Positions 18,407-27,351 of a stretch of 64,000 nucleotides of DNA are shown here, one piece after another. A program made the position numbers and the translations under genes. How positions within the stretch are numbered: the first letter of the stretch is position 1; each line of letters starts with the position of its first letter. Below the pieces are notes generated by a model, which saw only the letters and a program-made list of their open reading frames with translations, was not told the DNA's origin and ran no database searches. The DNA is taken from contig CANQTF010000009.1 of NCBI GenBank assembly GCA_947626745.1, forward strand, positions 1 to 64,000, read 5' to 3'. Origin of the DNA: an uncultured Lachnospiraceae bacterium (GTDB lineage: Bacteria > Bacillota > Clostridia > Lachnospirales > Lachnospiraceae).

Positions 18407-19666
18407 CTATTTGCAGCGGCGGTATCTGAAACGCTCCGCCGCATAGGCCGCCGCGCCAAACGCGGCCGTGTACATGCCTAACTGCGCGGCCAGACGCCCT
18501 GCCTCCGGGCCGTATCCTGTAAACAGGCCCCCGCACGCACGGATCAAACAGGAGGTCGGGAGCGCTGCCCCGACACCGCGTATCGTCTGCGGCAGCAGCG
18601 CGGACGGCACAAAACCGCCGGACAGATAGAGCATCGCCACGGAAATCGGAAAGAAGAACAGGATACTGCCCGTTCTGCTTCCCGACACGCTGTAGATCAT
18701 ATGATGAAACGATGTGACCGTCGTCAGCACCAAAAACAGCATACCCATGCAGACACCGGCCGATATACGCCTCCTTCCGCTCACGAGCAGTTCCCCGAGG
18801 CGCTCTGCCGCCTCCGGGGTACACAGTCTGACGCTCCACAGCAAAACCAGCATCGCAGCCGCAAGCAACAGCATATAACAAAGACCGCACAGCCACTTAC
18901 ACAGACTCTGCCACGGCCCGCCGACGCCCGCGCGGACAAGCTGCTTCCGGAACGCCGCCGGCTCGGGCTGCATGACGGGGTAGGCCGCCATGCCCGCAAG
19001 CAGCAGGAAAAGGACGATGCCGGACGACGCGTAATGCTGCGCCACGCTCAGCCGTCCGGTCGCGGAGACTGTCTCCTCGTCGTAGATCGACAGCCTGTCT
19101 AACGCAAACGCGAGGTTATAGCCGTCTATCCCGGCCTCCACGGCGGACAGCTCATCGCCGAGTCCGTACCGGGCCGCCGTATCGTCCGCCCCGTAGATCT
19201 GTGCCTGTGCCACGCGCAGAAGCCCCGCGCCCGACTCTGTCAGCTCCCGAAACAGCATCGCCTCCAAGCGGGCATTCTTCGGGAACACCACGTCCACCGA
19301 CGGGTTGCGCCCGTACATGATGCCGTCCACAAGCCCCTCCGGCAAAAGCACCAGCGCCGCCAGCTCCCCGTCCGCCAGCATGTTCATGCCCTCTTCCTCG
19401 GACACCTGCCGGAATCGGCAGATCTGCGCGGCGCTCTCCATGTTCTCCACATAGTCGAGCGCCATGCGCGTCATGCGGTCGTCCTCCCGCACCACAACGC
19501 CGATGTCTGCGCCGACCGCCAGCGGTTCTCTCTCCATAGCCTTAACGCCGCAAAAAGCGATCCCGCCTACGAGGATCATGAGCGCGACTGCCAAAAGCAG
19601 CATACGCGGAAACATGCCCGCCGTTTTCTTTAATTCTATATACAGATACCGTGCCTTACGTCTCAT
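18407..19666 (-). CDS. ABC-2 type transporter permease
   Basis: The 419-aa protein has the same architecture as its neighbour: N-terminal TM helix (MLLLAVALMILVGGIAFCG), a long extracytoplasmic domain, then C-terminal TM helices. The two permeases are probably the halves of one transporter with the ATP-binding protein at 21572-22276. The start lies 5 nt after the 76-aa protein gene. Confidence 0.75.
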   Translation of the reverse strand: MRRKARYLYIELKKTAGMFPRMLLLAVALMILVGGIAFCGVKAMEREPLAVGADIGVVVREDDRMTRMALDYVENMESAAQICRFRQVSEEEGMNMLADGELAALVLLPEGLVDGIMYGRNPSVDVVFPKNARLEAMLFRELTESGAGLLRVAQAQIYGADDTAARYGLGDELSAVEAGIDGYNLAFALDRLSIYDEETVSATGRLSVAQHYASSGIVLFLLLAGMAAYPVMQPEPAAFRKQLVRAGVGGPWQSLCKWLCGLCYMLLLAAAMLVLLWSVRLCTPEAAERLGELLVSGRRRISAGVCMGMLFLVLTTVTSFHHMIYSVSGSRTGSILFFFPISVAMLYLSGGFVPSALLPQTIRGVGAALPTSCLIRACGGLFTGYGPEAGRLAAQLGMYTAAFGAAAYAAERFRYRRCK

Positions 19667-19671
19667 GTGTA

Positions 19672-19902
19672 CTACGCTCTTCGATCCGGCTCTCCCGCGC
19701 TGATGTCCGTGTACATGTCAAGCAGCCCCACCGTCTCCGATGCGGGTCTGCCGTACATATGGCAGCACTTGTGCGAAACCGTCTTGCGCGCCTCCTCTTT
19801 CTCGTCAAAATTGACGCTCATGCGGTACACGCCCTGCGAGGACTCCGCGTCCAGATGCCGCATGACCTCTTCGACCATGTCGTCCTGTTCCATATCACCC
19901 AT
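19672..19902 (-). CDS. 76-aa protein of unknown function
   Basis: The ORF track starts this frame at 20004, inside the upstream gene. The ATG at 19902 is better: AGAGG lies 7 nt upstream, and it begins 16 nt after the 535-aa gene stops. The product is acidic at its start (MGDMEQDDMVEEVMRHL) and carries a striking SHKCCHMYGRP segment, in which two adjacent Cys and two His could bind metal or form a redox pair. The fixed place between exporter genes suggests an accessory role. Family not recognised. Confidence 0.6.
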   Translation of the reverse strand: MGDMEQDDMVEEVMRHLDAESSQGVYRMSVNFDEKEEARKTVSHKCCHMYGRPASETVGLLDMYTDISAGEPDRRA

Positions 19903-19918
19903 GACCATACCTCTTTTC

Positions 19919-21526
19919 TTACCACAGCAGAGAGTCGAGCAGATCGCCGTACTCGTATCCAAACTGCCATAGGATGTCGTACCAATCCGACTCCGACATC
20001 TCAAAAAACGCCGTCTCGGGTCTGACGGAAGGCCGGATCTCCTCGCGTAGCGGCTCGACGCTGATCTCTCCCGCCAGCCTTAACAGATCCTCACCGTCCA
20101 TGCTAAGCGCCGCCCGATCCAGACTAAATTCCACGCTCTCGCCCGCCGCATAATCGTCGATACTGCCCTCGACCACCAGCTGCAGCTCGGATCTCTCGTC
20201 TTTCACGGAGCAGTCCAGACTGACCGTATCCTCCACCGCGTCGCAGTCAAACACGAGTTTTATCTTATCTGTGGTCTCGCTGCCCTCGTTCATCTTCATA
20301 TCCATATCTACCAGATAGGTCTCGTCGTCCGCCGTCTGCTGTATCTGCCAGACGACCGCCAGCGGCGGGTCGTCGTCGGCATAAGCCGTAAGCTTGCCCT
20401 GCATCTTGTCGATGCTGCGCTCTTCGCCAAGGAAAAAGTATTCCACGTCCAGACTGCCGGCGCCGTCCAGCATTACCACCGGCTCTTCCGACACGATGCT
20501 CTCGATCCGGTTGCCCTTGCCGATCTCGATGAGAAGACACACGTCGGAAAGGACCAGTTCCTTGTAAGACTTTAAGTCGTACAGCTGCGCCGCCGACATC
20601 GCCCCGTAATCCTCCACGTCCACGACGCGCTTGAGCAGCCTGTCGCTCTCCTTCTGCGGAAATGTCACGCGATACACGCCCTTTTCCGCCTTCTCTATCG
20701 TCATCGCCCTGCGCAGCGCCTCCAACTCAGGCCCGGTCTCTTCAAACCAGTATCGAAATGCCCGCAGGGGATCCTGCCCGTCCTGACCGGAGAACAGATC
20801 GATGGAAAAATCCTCCATATCGAGCGGCGAGCCGCTCGCCAGAACGGAGTCGTTGTACTGGCTCACAACGTTCTCATTCTCGATGTACATATTCTCCAAA
20901 AAGAGCTCCGGCAGGGAAAAGCAGAATACCTCGCCGTCCGCATACAGATTCAGGTGCGCGAAATCATAGTTCATCAGGCTCAGACTCGTCTCGGCGCTCA
21001 TCTGCTTCTCATGCACGTCCTTGTAGAAATCCGTATCCACGCCCAAAGTCGTCTCGTTGATATAAGGCAGGAAATGACACAGCGTAAAGTCAAGCGAGCT
21101 TTCCACATGGCTGCCTTCCTCCCGCATCATCTCCGCGATATCGCTCAGGCCGAGCTTCTCCGTCAGAGGATTGCTGCTGTCCCTGATCTCCTTCGCCAGA
21201 TTCAAAAATCCCCTGTTGATCTTGTAGGACGGCGTACTCCGATAATACGAAAACGCGCCGATGCCGATACCGATCAGCGCCACAAGAGAACACAGGATGC
21301 CGACAGCGATCTTCTTGCCTGTGCCCTTGTTCCTGCCGGGGTCGTAGGGCTGCACCGGCTGTGTGCCGAAACCGTTCTGCGTCTGATAGCCCTGCGGTTG
21401 GTAAGGATTGTGGTAATAGGGATCGTTCTGCGGATAGCCGCCGTTTGCCTGATACGGATCCCCCTGCGGATAGCCGCCGTTTGTCTGCCCGTATGGATTG
21501 TTGCCGTTCTGATTCATACCGTCCAT
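19919..21526 (-). CDS. single-pass membrane protein with Gly/Tyr/Pro/Gln-rich N terminus
   Basis: The 535-aa protein opens with about 75 residues of low-complexity repeats (NGGYPQGDPY / NGGYPQNDPYY), then one TM helix (IAVGILCSLVALIGIGIGAF, about 85-105), then roughly 420 extracytoplasmic residues of mixed alpha/beta content. The Tyr/Pro/Gly/Gln head lies on the cytoplasmic side and is typical of Firmicutes anchored proteins. It sits between the ABC ATPase and permeases, so it may be a substrate-binding or regulatory partner. I do not recognise the extracellular domain. GAGGGG precedes the ATG. Confidence 0.7.
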   Translation of the reverse strand: MDGMNQNGNNPYGQTNGGYPQGDPYQANGGYPQNDPYYHNPYQPQGYQTQNGFGTQPVQPYDPGRNKGTGKKIAVGILCSLVALIGIGIGAFSYYRSTPSYKINRGFLNLAKEIRDSSNPLTEKLGLSDIAEMMREEGSHVESSLDFTLCHFLPYINETTLGVDTDFYKDVHEKQMSAETSLSLMNYDFAHLNLYADGEVFCFSLPELFLENMYIENENVVSQYNDSVLASGSPLDMEDFSIDLFSGQDGQDPLRAFRYWFEETGPELEALRRAMTIEKAEKGVYRVTFPQKESDRLLKRVVDVEDYGAMSAAQLYDLKSYKELVLSDVCLLIEIGKGNRIESIVSEEPVVMLDGAGSLDVEYFFLGEERSIDKMQGKLTAYADDDPPLAVVWQIQQTADDETYLVDMDMKMNEGSETTDKIKLVFDCDAVEDTVSLDCSVKDERSELQLVVEGSIDDYAAGESVEFSLDRAALSMDGEDLLRLAGEISVEPLREEIRPSVRPETAFFEMSESDWYDILWQFGYEYGDLLDSLLW

Positions 21527-21571
21527 ATTTTCCCCTCGTTCTTTCTCTGCATCTCCTGTGTTCTTCAGCCC

Positions 21572-22276
21572 CTAAAACAGCTTTGCCAGTTCCTCGCCCC
21601 GCAGCCGGTTGTCCGCCTGCTGCAGGACGCCGTCCTTCATGACATAGATCTTACTGCACAGCGCCAGTTCACTCTCCTCGTGGGTCGTGATGACTACCGT
21701 ACCCCTGCGCTCCAGATAGGTCTGCAGATATGCGCGTATGTCCGCCTTGCAGACCAGATCAAGGGCCGCGCTCGGTTCGTCCAACAGCAGGATCGGCGGC
21801 GCTTCCGCCATCGCGATGCCGATGCTCACCCGCTTCTTCATACCGCCCGAAAGCCTGTCGGCCCGTGTGCCGGCGAAAGCCCCGATCCCCATAAGCTGCA
21901 GGAAGCCCTGTGACAGCTCCCGCCGGAGCACGCGTTTATCGGGATACCAAAGGCGGAGATTATCATAGACGGTGAGCTCCGGGATCAGCGGATCCTCCTG
22001 CGGAACGTAGCCCGTCATCTTCCTGATGACTTCTCGGTCACAGCGTATCCTGCCCGTCCGGCCGCCGCTCCACGCCGTTCTGCCCCCGTATGCGACCGTG
22101 CCGCTTTTCGGCTTCAGTGTGCCGGCTAGGATCGACAAAAGCGTGGATTTGCCGCAGCCGTTAGCGCCCACGATGCCGACGCACTCGCCGCGCGCCGCCG
22201 TGAAAGATACACCCTTCAAAACGCGCCGTCTGCCATATGAACTTGTAACGTCCGCCGCCGTGATCATGTTCTCCAT
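21572..22276 (-). CDS. ABC transporter ATP-binding protein
   Basis: The 234-aa ATPase has Walker A GANGCGKSTLL, signature RLSGGMKKRVSIGIAMA, Walker B ILLLDEPSAALD and the H-loop TTHEESE. It is the energising subunit for the two ABC-2 permeases downstream. Start choice is uncertain: ATG 22276 has a weak AAGAG, and an in-frame ATG three codons later has GGAG very close. It begins right after the etf-operon terminator, with a possible TACTAT -10 box almost touching the start, so the operon may be nearly leaderless. Confidence 0.85.
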   Translation of the reverse strand: MENMITAADVTSSYGRRRVLKGVSFTAARGECVGIVGANGCGKSTLLSILAGTLKPKSGTVAYGGRTAWSGGRTGRIRCDREVIRKMTGYVPQEDPLIPELTVYDNLRLWYPDKRVLRRELSQGFLQLMGIGAFAGTRADRLSGGMKKRVSIGIAMAEAPPILLLDEPSAALDLVCKADIRAYLQTYLERRGTVVITTHEESELALCSKIYVMKDGVLQQADNRLRGEELAKLF

Positions 22277-22302
22277 GCTCTTATAGTACCATAGATCCCC
22301 CT

Positions 22303-22338
22303 AAAAAGAAACGCTAAAGCATAATACTTTAGCGTTTC
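22303..22338 (-). terminator. terminator of the butyrate operon
   Basis: GAAACGCTAAAG and CTTTAGCGTTTC form a perfect 12-bp stem with a 7-nt loop. On the minus strand it is followed by TTTTT, directly downstream of etfA. Confidence 0.85.
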
Positions 22339-22406
22339 CGTGTCATTTCTTTTTATCAGGCGTCCGATCCGACAGATGCGCTTCTGCGCGTTCCGCCGGC
22401 AGACGA

Positions 22407-23453
22407 TCATTTTGCCGCCGCGATCTCCGCCTTCAGAGCCTCCGTCAGCTTGGGCACGATCTTGTTCAGATCGCCCACCACGCCATAGTCCGCTACGTCA
22501 AAGATCGGCGCGTCCGCATCCTTGTTGATCGCAACGATGATGTCCGACTCTTCCATACCGGCCACGTGCTGGATCGCACCGGAGATGCCGATCGCAAAGT
22601 AAAGATTGGGGCGAACGGTCTTGCCCGTCTGTCCTACCTGCAGATCCTTCGGCTTCCAGCCGGAATCCACGACCGCGCGGGAGCAGCTCACCGTGCCGCC
22701 CAACACCTCGGCGAGATCCTCAAGGATCTTGAAGTTCTCCGGGCTGCCGACGCCGCGGCCGCCGGATACAAGGATCTTGGCGTCCATGATATCCACCGTC
22801 TCGGTAACGGCTTTCACGATGTCGAGGATCTCCACGTATTTGTTATCAGGCGTAAAGCCCGGATTAAACTCTTCCACAACCGCCTTTGCGCCTTTGATCG
22901 GCTCGATCTTCTGCATAACGCCCGCGCGGACCGTCGCCATCTGCGGACGGTTGTAAGGGCACGCGATCGTCGCGATCGTATTGCCGCCGAAAGCGGGACG
23001 TGTCATCAGAAGCTGATTATGTAACTGCTCCTGCCCCGGAACCGCCTGCAGCGGGAAATCGCCGATCTCCAGAACGGTACAGTCCGCCGTCAGACCTGTA
23101 GCGACCCTCGCGGACACTCTGGGACCCAAGTCGCGGCCGATAGCCGTAGCGCCGACCAGCATGATCTCCGGCTTGTATTTATTGATGACAGACGCCAGCG
23201 CGTGTGCGTAAGGCTCGGTCCTGTAATCCTTCAGCTCGGGATCGTCCACCACGATCACCTTGTCCGCTCCGTACTCGGCAAGCTGATCCGTCAGTCCTTT
23301 GATGCCGGATCCCAGCAAAACCGCGGTCACTTCCGCATTTAAATCTGCAGCCAGGTCTTTTGCCTTGCCGAGCAGCTCGAAGGCGATGCTGCTGATCTCG
23401 TTGTCTACCTGTTGCGCAAAGACATATACTCCCTTGTATTCTTCTAAATTCAT
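22407..23453 (-). CDS. etfA: electron transfer flavoprotein subunit alpha
   Basis: EtfA/FixB family. The C-terminal FAD-binding domain is clear: [48 protein letters not shown] and [15 protein letters not shown]. It pairs with EtfB and the acyl-CoA dehydrogenase to couple crotonyl-CoA reduction to electron bifurcation with NADH and ferredoxin. I chose ATG 23453 (348 aa), which has GGAGG 7 nt upstream; the ORF-track start at 23510 adds residues overlapping etfB. Confidence 0.95.
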   Translation of the reverse strand: MNLEEYKGVYVFAQQVDNEISSIAFELLGKAKDLAADLNAEVTAVLLGSGIKGLTDQLAEYGADKVIVVDDPELKDYRTEPYAHALASVINKYKPEIMLVGATAIGRDLGPRVSARVATGLTADCTVLEIGDFPLQAVPGQEQLHNQLLMTRPAFGGNTIATIACPYNRPQMATVRAGVMQKIEPIKGAKAVVEEFNPGFTPDNKYVEILDIVKAVTETVDIMDAKILVSGGRGVGSPENFKILEDLAEVLGGTVSCSRAVVDSGWKPKDLQVGQTGKTVRPNLYFAIGISGAIQHVAGMEESDIIVAINKDADAPIFDVADYGVVGDLNKIVPKLTEALKAEIAAAK

Positions 23454-23499
23454 GATAATCCTCCAATCTGAGCATTCGTTTGATTTCTTTTTGCAGCTA

Positions 23500-24282
23500 T
23501 CAGATGACATGCTTTTCTTTCAACTTGCCTACAATATAGCTTACGGATTCGTCGGGATCGAGGTTGACTTTCTCGCCCGCGCCTTTTCTCACTTTGTCGG
23601 ACGCTTTCGCGATCTTGGTCGGAGAGCCCTTCAGACCCAAGTTGGAATCGTCTACGTCCTTTAAGTCCGCTCTGCCCCATACGGTGATCTCTTTACTGTA
23701 AGCATCGAAGATACCGCCGGGCGTCATGTAGCGTGGCTCGTTCAGCTCGGACAGGGCGGTGATCAGGCAGGGCATCTTAGCCTTGACCACATGGTATCTG
23801 TCCTCAAACTGACGCTCAACGATAACGCTGTCGCCCTCGACCTTGATATTCTGCGCATAGGAGATAACGGGAATATTCAAATGCTCGGAGATCTGGGGGC
23901 CTACCTGCGCCGTATCGCCGTCGATCGCCTGACGGCCCGTGATGATAAGGTCATATTCCAGATTTCTGAGCGCACCTGCGATCGTCGTGGAGGTCGCCCA
24001 CGTATCCGCGCCGCCGAGCACTCTGTCCGTCACGAGAATACCCTTGTCCGCGCCCATTGCCATAGCCTCGCGCAGCACTTCCTCCGCCTTGGGGAGTCCC
24101 ATCGTCACGACCGTTACTTCCGCACCAAACTGATCCTTTAATTTCAGCGCCGCTTCCAGACCGGCTTTATCATCGGGGTTCATGATCGTGAGCATCGCGC
24201 CTCTGTCGAGCGTTCCGTCCGGATTAAACTTGACGCCGCCCTTTGTATCAGGAACCTGTTTAATACAAACAACAATTTTCAT
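23500..24282 (-). CDS. etfB: electron transfer flavoprotein subunit beta
   Basis: The 260-aa EtfB/FixA protein starts MKIVVCIKQVPDT and has the ITGRQAIDGDTAQVGP signature. In butyrate formers the beta subunit holds the bifurcating FAD. AAGGAG lies upstream of the ATG. It sits between bcd and etfA in the normal bcd-etfB-etfA order. Confidence 0.95.
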   Translation of the reverse strand: MKIVVCIKQVPDTKGGVKFNPDGTLDRGAMLTIMNPDDKAGLEAALKLKDQFGAEVTVVTMGLPKAEEVLREAMAMGADKGILVTDRVLGGADTWATSTTIAGALRNLEYDLIITGRQAIDGDTAQVGPQISEHLNIPVISYAQNIKVEGDSVIVERQFEDRYHVVKAKMPCLITALSELNEPRYMTPGGIFDAYSKEITVWGRADLKDVDDSNLGLKGSPTKIAKASDKVRKGAGEKVNLDPDESVSYIVGKLKEKHVI

Positions 24283-24316
24283 TGTATCTCTCTCCTTATA
24301 AAATAAATTTTATCTA

Positions 24317-25483
24317 CTATTTCAACAGTGCGCCTGAGATGACCATACGCTGCACTTCGCTTGTTCCCTCGTAGATCTCCGTGATCTTGGCATCGCGCAT
24401 CATACGCTCCACATCGTACTCTCTGATGTAGCCGTATCCGCCGTGGAGCTGGACCGCCTTGGTGGTCACTTCCATAGCGACCTCGGCCGCATACAGCTTC
24501 GCCATCGCCGCCTCCACAGAGTAGGATACCTTCGGGTTGGAGGCATATTCCGCCTTCTTCATGGCCGCCTTGTACACCAGCATCTGCGCGGCCTGTACCT
24601 TGGTAGCCATGTCCGCCAGCTGGAACTGCGTGTTCTGGAAAGCGCCGATCGTCCTGCCGAACTGCTTTCTCTCTTTCACGTACGCGATCGTCGTCTCCAG
24701 CGCGCCCTCCGCAAGGCCGAGCGCCTGAGCGGCGATGCCGATACGTCCGCCATCCAGCGTGTGCATAGCGATGTTGAAGCCCTTGCCCTGCTGTCCTAAC
24801 AGATTGTCCTTCGGGATACGGCAGTCCGTGAAGATCAACTCGTATGTAGAGGAACCGCGGATACCCATCTTCTTCTCCTTCGTGCCGAACGTGAAGCCGG
24901 GCGTTCCCTTCTCCACGATAAATGCGGAGATCTCCTTCTGCATCCTGCCGCGCTTCTCGACCGTGCCGGTGATCGCGAAAATAACATACACATCGGCTTC
25001 CTTACCGTTGGTGATAAAGCACTTGGAGCCGTTCAACACCCACTCGTCCCCGTCAAGGACGGCCTTCGTCTGCTGCCCCTGCGCGTCTGTGCCCGCGCCG
25101 GGCTCGGTCAGGCCGAATGCGCCCAGCTTCTCGCCTTTTGCAAGAGGAATGAGATATTTCTGCTTCTGCTCTTCCGTGCCGTAGGTCATGATCGGATCGC
25201 AGCAGAGGGACGTGTGCGCGGACACGATAACGCCGGTCGTACCGCATACCTTGGACAGCTCTTCCACGCACATCACATAAGTCAAAGGATCGCAGCCCTG
25301 TCCGCCGTACTCCTTCGGAACGGGAATGCCCAGAAATCCTAATTTCGCCATTTTCTCAACTGTCTCCCGCGGGAAGGTCTCCGTCTCGTCTACCTCCTGC
25401 GCGAGCGGCTTTACTTCTTTTTCAGAGAACTCTTTAAAGAGCGCTCTCGCCATTTCATGTTCTTTGCTCAAAGTAAAATCCAT
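24317..25483 (-). CDS. bcd: butyryl-CoA dehydrogenase (short-chain acyl-CoA dehydrogenase)
   Basis: The flavoprotein reduces crotonyl-CoA to butyryl-CoA with the EtfAB complex. Acyl-CoA dehydrogenase signatures are present: AFGLTEPGAGTDAQG, CFITNGKEADVYV, and QLHGGYGYIREYDVERMMRDAKITEIYEGTSE-type C terminus with the catalytic Glu in the IYEGTSE segment. The start at 25483 (388 aa, MDFTLSKEHE) is preferred, because the ORF-track start codon overlaps the GGAGG ribosome site itself. Confidence 0.93.
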   Translation of the reverse strand: MDFTLSKEHEMARALFKEFSEKEVKPLAQEVDETETFPRETVEKMAKLGFLGIPVPKEYGGQGCDPLTYVMCVEELSKVCGTTGVIVSAHTSLCCDPIMTYGTEEQKQKYLIPLAKGEKLGAFGLTEPGAGTDAQGQQTKAVLDGDEWVLNGSKCFITNGKEADVYVIFAITGTVEKRGRMQKEISAFIVEKGTPGFTFGTKEKKMGIRGSSTYELIFTDCRIPKDNLLGQQGKGFNIAMHTLDGGRIGIAAQALGLAEGALETTIAYVKERKQFGRTIGAFQNTQFQLADMATKVQAAQMLVYKAAMKKAEYASNPKVSYSVEAAMAKLYAAEVAMEVTTKAVQLHGGYGYIREYDVERMMRDAKITEIYEGTSEVQRMVISGALLK

Positions 25484-25519
25484 GATCTTCTTTTCCTCCA
25501 TATATTTTTAATGATCTGC

Positions 25520-26359
25520 CTATTTCGTATAATTGAAGAAGCCTTCTCCGGTCTTTCTGCCAAGCTTCTTCTCCTCAACCATCTTTTTGAGAAGCGGCTG
25601 CGGAGCGTACTTCGCATCCTTGGTCTCGTTGTAGAGGACTTCCATGATCGCAAGGCAGATATCCAGACCGATCAGATCGCCCAAGTGAAGCGGGCCCATG
25701 GGGTGGGACGCGCCGAGCTGCATCGCAACGTCGATATCCTCTGCGGAAGCCGTACCTGCATCAAGCACACCGATCGCCTCGTTGATCATCGGGATCAGGA
25801 TCCGGTTTACCACAAAGCCGGGAGCCTCCTTCACCTGAACGGGAGTCTTGCCGATCTCCGTGGCGATAGCCGTGATCTTGTCTACCATTTCCTGCGGCGT
25901 GTTCTCGCCTCTGATGACCTCCACCAGCTTCATCCTGTCGGCAGGGTTAAAGAAGTGCATACCGATCATCGGCCTGTCCAGCCCTTCTCCTATCTTCGTT
26001 ATGGAGAGAGAGGACGTGTTGGAAGCGAACATGCAGTCCTTTCTGACAATGCCCATCAGTTCCTTGAAGATCTGCTGTTTGATCTCCATTTTTTCCAGAG
26101 CGACCTCGATGATCAGGTCACAGTCCGTACAGATACCGTTTAAGCCCGTCGTGATCTTGCTCATGACCTCGTCCGCTTTTTCCTTGGTGATCTTCTCCTT
26201 GCCTACAAGAAAATCCATGTTCTTCTGAATCTTAGCCTTACCGCCCTCAGCATACTCTTCCTTGATATCACAGAGGCATACCTCGTAACCGTCTGTCATG
26301 GCAAACGCCTGTGCAATACCGGAACCCATGGTTCCCGCGCCGATAACTCCTACTTTCAT
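25520..26359 (-). CDS. hbd: 3-hydroxybutyryl-CoA dehydrogenase
   Basis: The 279-aa enzyme reduces acetoacetyl-CoA to 3-hydroxybutyryl-CoA. The N-terminal Rossmann motif is VIGAGTMGSGIAQAFA, the catalytic His lies in GMHFFNPADRMKLVEV, and the C-terminal dimer domain holds GLDICLAIMEVLY. Start 26359 has AAAGGAGG 7-8 nt upstream. The 27 extra ORF-track residues (MVNTAAQ...) belong to the structured element between crt and hbd. Confidence 0.95.
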   Translation of the reverse strand: MKVGVIGAGTMGSGIAQAFAMTDGYEVCLCDIKEEYAEGGKAKIQKNMDFLVGKEKITKEKADEVMSKITTGLNGICTDCDLIIEVALEKMEIKQQIFKELMGIVRKDCMFASNTSSLSITKIGEGLDRPMIGMHFFNPADRMKLVEVIRGENTPQEMVDKITAIATEIGKTPVQVKEAPGFVVNRILIPMINEAIGVLDAGTASAEDIDVAMQLGASHPMGPLHLGDLIGLDICLAIMEVLYNETKDAKYAPQPLLKKMVEEKKLGRKTGEGFFNYTK

Positions 26360-26549
26360 TGTGATTCCTCCTTTAAAAGATGTTCTTAGTTTTTGTTTTC
26401 GATCCGCCAAAGCATTCGACTGGGCGGCCGTGTTTACCACTCGAAAATCCTTTTGCTCCGCAAAACCGCGCTTTCGCGCTTCTGATTTTCTCGTTGTACG
26501 CCGTCAAAAAAGCAAATGCCGCTTCGCGTCGCTTGCTTTTTTATGACGG
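26360..26549 (-). repeat. structured intergenic element between crt and hbd
   Basis: This 190-nt gap in an otherwise compact operon is full of complementary segments. Immediately after the crt stop, GCCGTCA-AAAAAGCAA arms (26500-26515 and 26533-26550) make a long hairpin. Next, an outer GAAAATC/GATTTTC stem (26441-26493) encloses GCGCGAAAGCGC, a hairpin with a GAAA tetraloop, and TTTTGCGGAGCAAAA. A third CCGCC/GGCGG hairpin lies at 26401-26429. It could be an intra-operon processing or attenuation element, or a small dispersed mobile repeat. Confidence 0.6.
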
Positions 26550-27335
26550 CTACACGTTTTTGAAGGGCTCTTTGACCTTCTCCTTATTCTTGTCGAGGAA
26601 AAATGCCATGCCGTACTTCTGATCTTCCGTCTCGAAGCAGTCGCCGAACAGCTTCTCCTCGATCACGAGCGCCTCGTCCATGCCGGCTTCCAATCCGTCG
26701 TTGATAGCCTTCTTGCAGTTGCGCACCGCGATAGGCGCGTTCTTGGCGATCACCGCCGCCATCTTCTCCGCTGCCGCCATGAGTTCTTCCTGCGGATATA
26801 CCGCATTCACCAGACCGATCCGCAAAGCCTCGTCCGCCTTGATGTTTCTCGCCGTGTAGATCATCTGTTTCGCCATGCCCGGCCCCACGATCCTCGCAAG
26901 TCGCTGCGTGCCGCCGAATCCGGGGGTGATGCCCAGGCCCGTCTCGGGCTGTCCGAACACCGCATTCTCGGAGCAGATCCTGATGTCGCAGCTCATGGAG
27001 ATCTCACAGCCGCCGCCCAGCGCAAAGCCGTTGACCGCGGCGATCACCGGGATCGGGAAAGTCTCGATCCTGCGGAACACATCGTTGCCCTTCTTGCCGA
27101 AGGCTTCGCCCTCCGCTTTCGTTAAGGTGCTCATCTCCCCGATGTCCGCGCCGGCGACGAAGGATTTCTGCCCTGCGCCGGTTAAGATCAGACATCTGAT
27201 CTCCTGCAGATCTACATTGTCCAGAGTCTTGTCCAACTCTTCCAACACGGTAGAGTTTAATGCGTTTAATGCCTTTTCACGGCTGATCGTGATGATTCCG
27301 ATCTGCCCTTTTACTTCATATAATACAAATTCCAT
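26550..27335 (-). CDS. crt: 3-hydroxybutyryl-CoA dehydratase (crotonase)
   Basis: The 261-aa enoyl-CoA hydratase dehydrates 3-hydroxybutyryl-CoA to crotonyl-CoA. The crotonase signature spans AAVNGFALGGGCEISMSCDI, the oxyanion-hole residues lie in KSFVAGADI, and the catalytic Glu is in FGQPETGLGITPGFGG. Start 27335 has GGAGG 9 nt upstream; the ORF-track start overlaps thl by 107 nt and is not credible. Confidence 0.95.
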   Translation of the reverse strand: MEFVLYEVKGQIGIITISREKALNALNSTVLEELDKTLDNVDLQEIRCLILTGAGQKSFVAGADIGEMSTLTKAEGEAFGKKGNDVFRRIETFPIPVIAAVNGFALGGGCEISMSCDIRICSENAVFGQPETGLGITPGFGGTQRLARIVGPGMAKQMIYTARNIKADEALRIGLVNAVYPQEELMAAAEKMAAVIAKNAPIAVRNCKKAINDGLEAGMDEALVIEEKLFGDCFETEDQKYGMAFFLDKNKEKVKEPFKNV

Positions 27336-27351
27336 ATCCGCTCTTTCCTCC

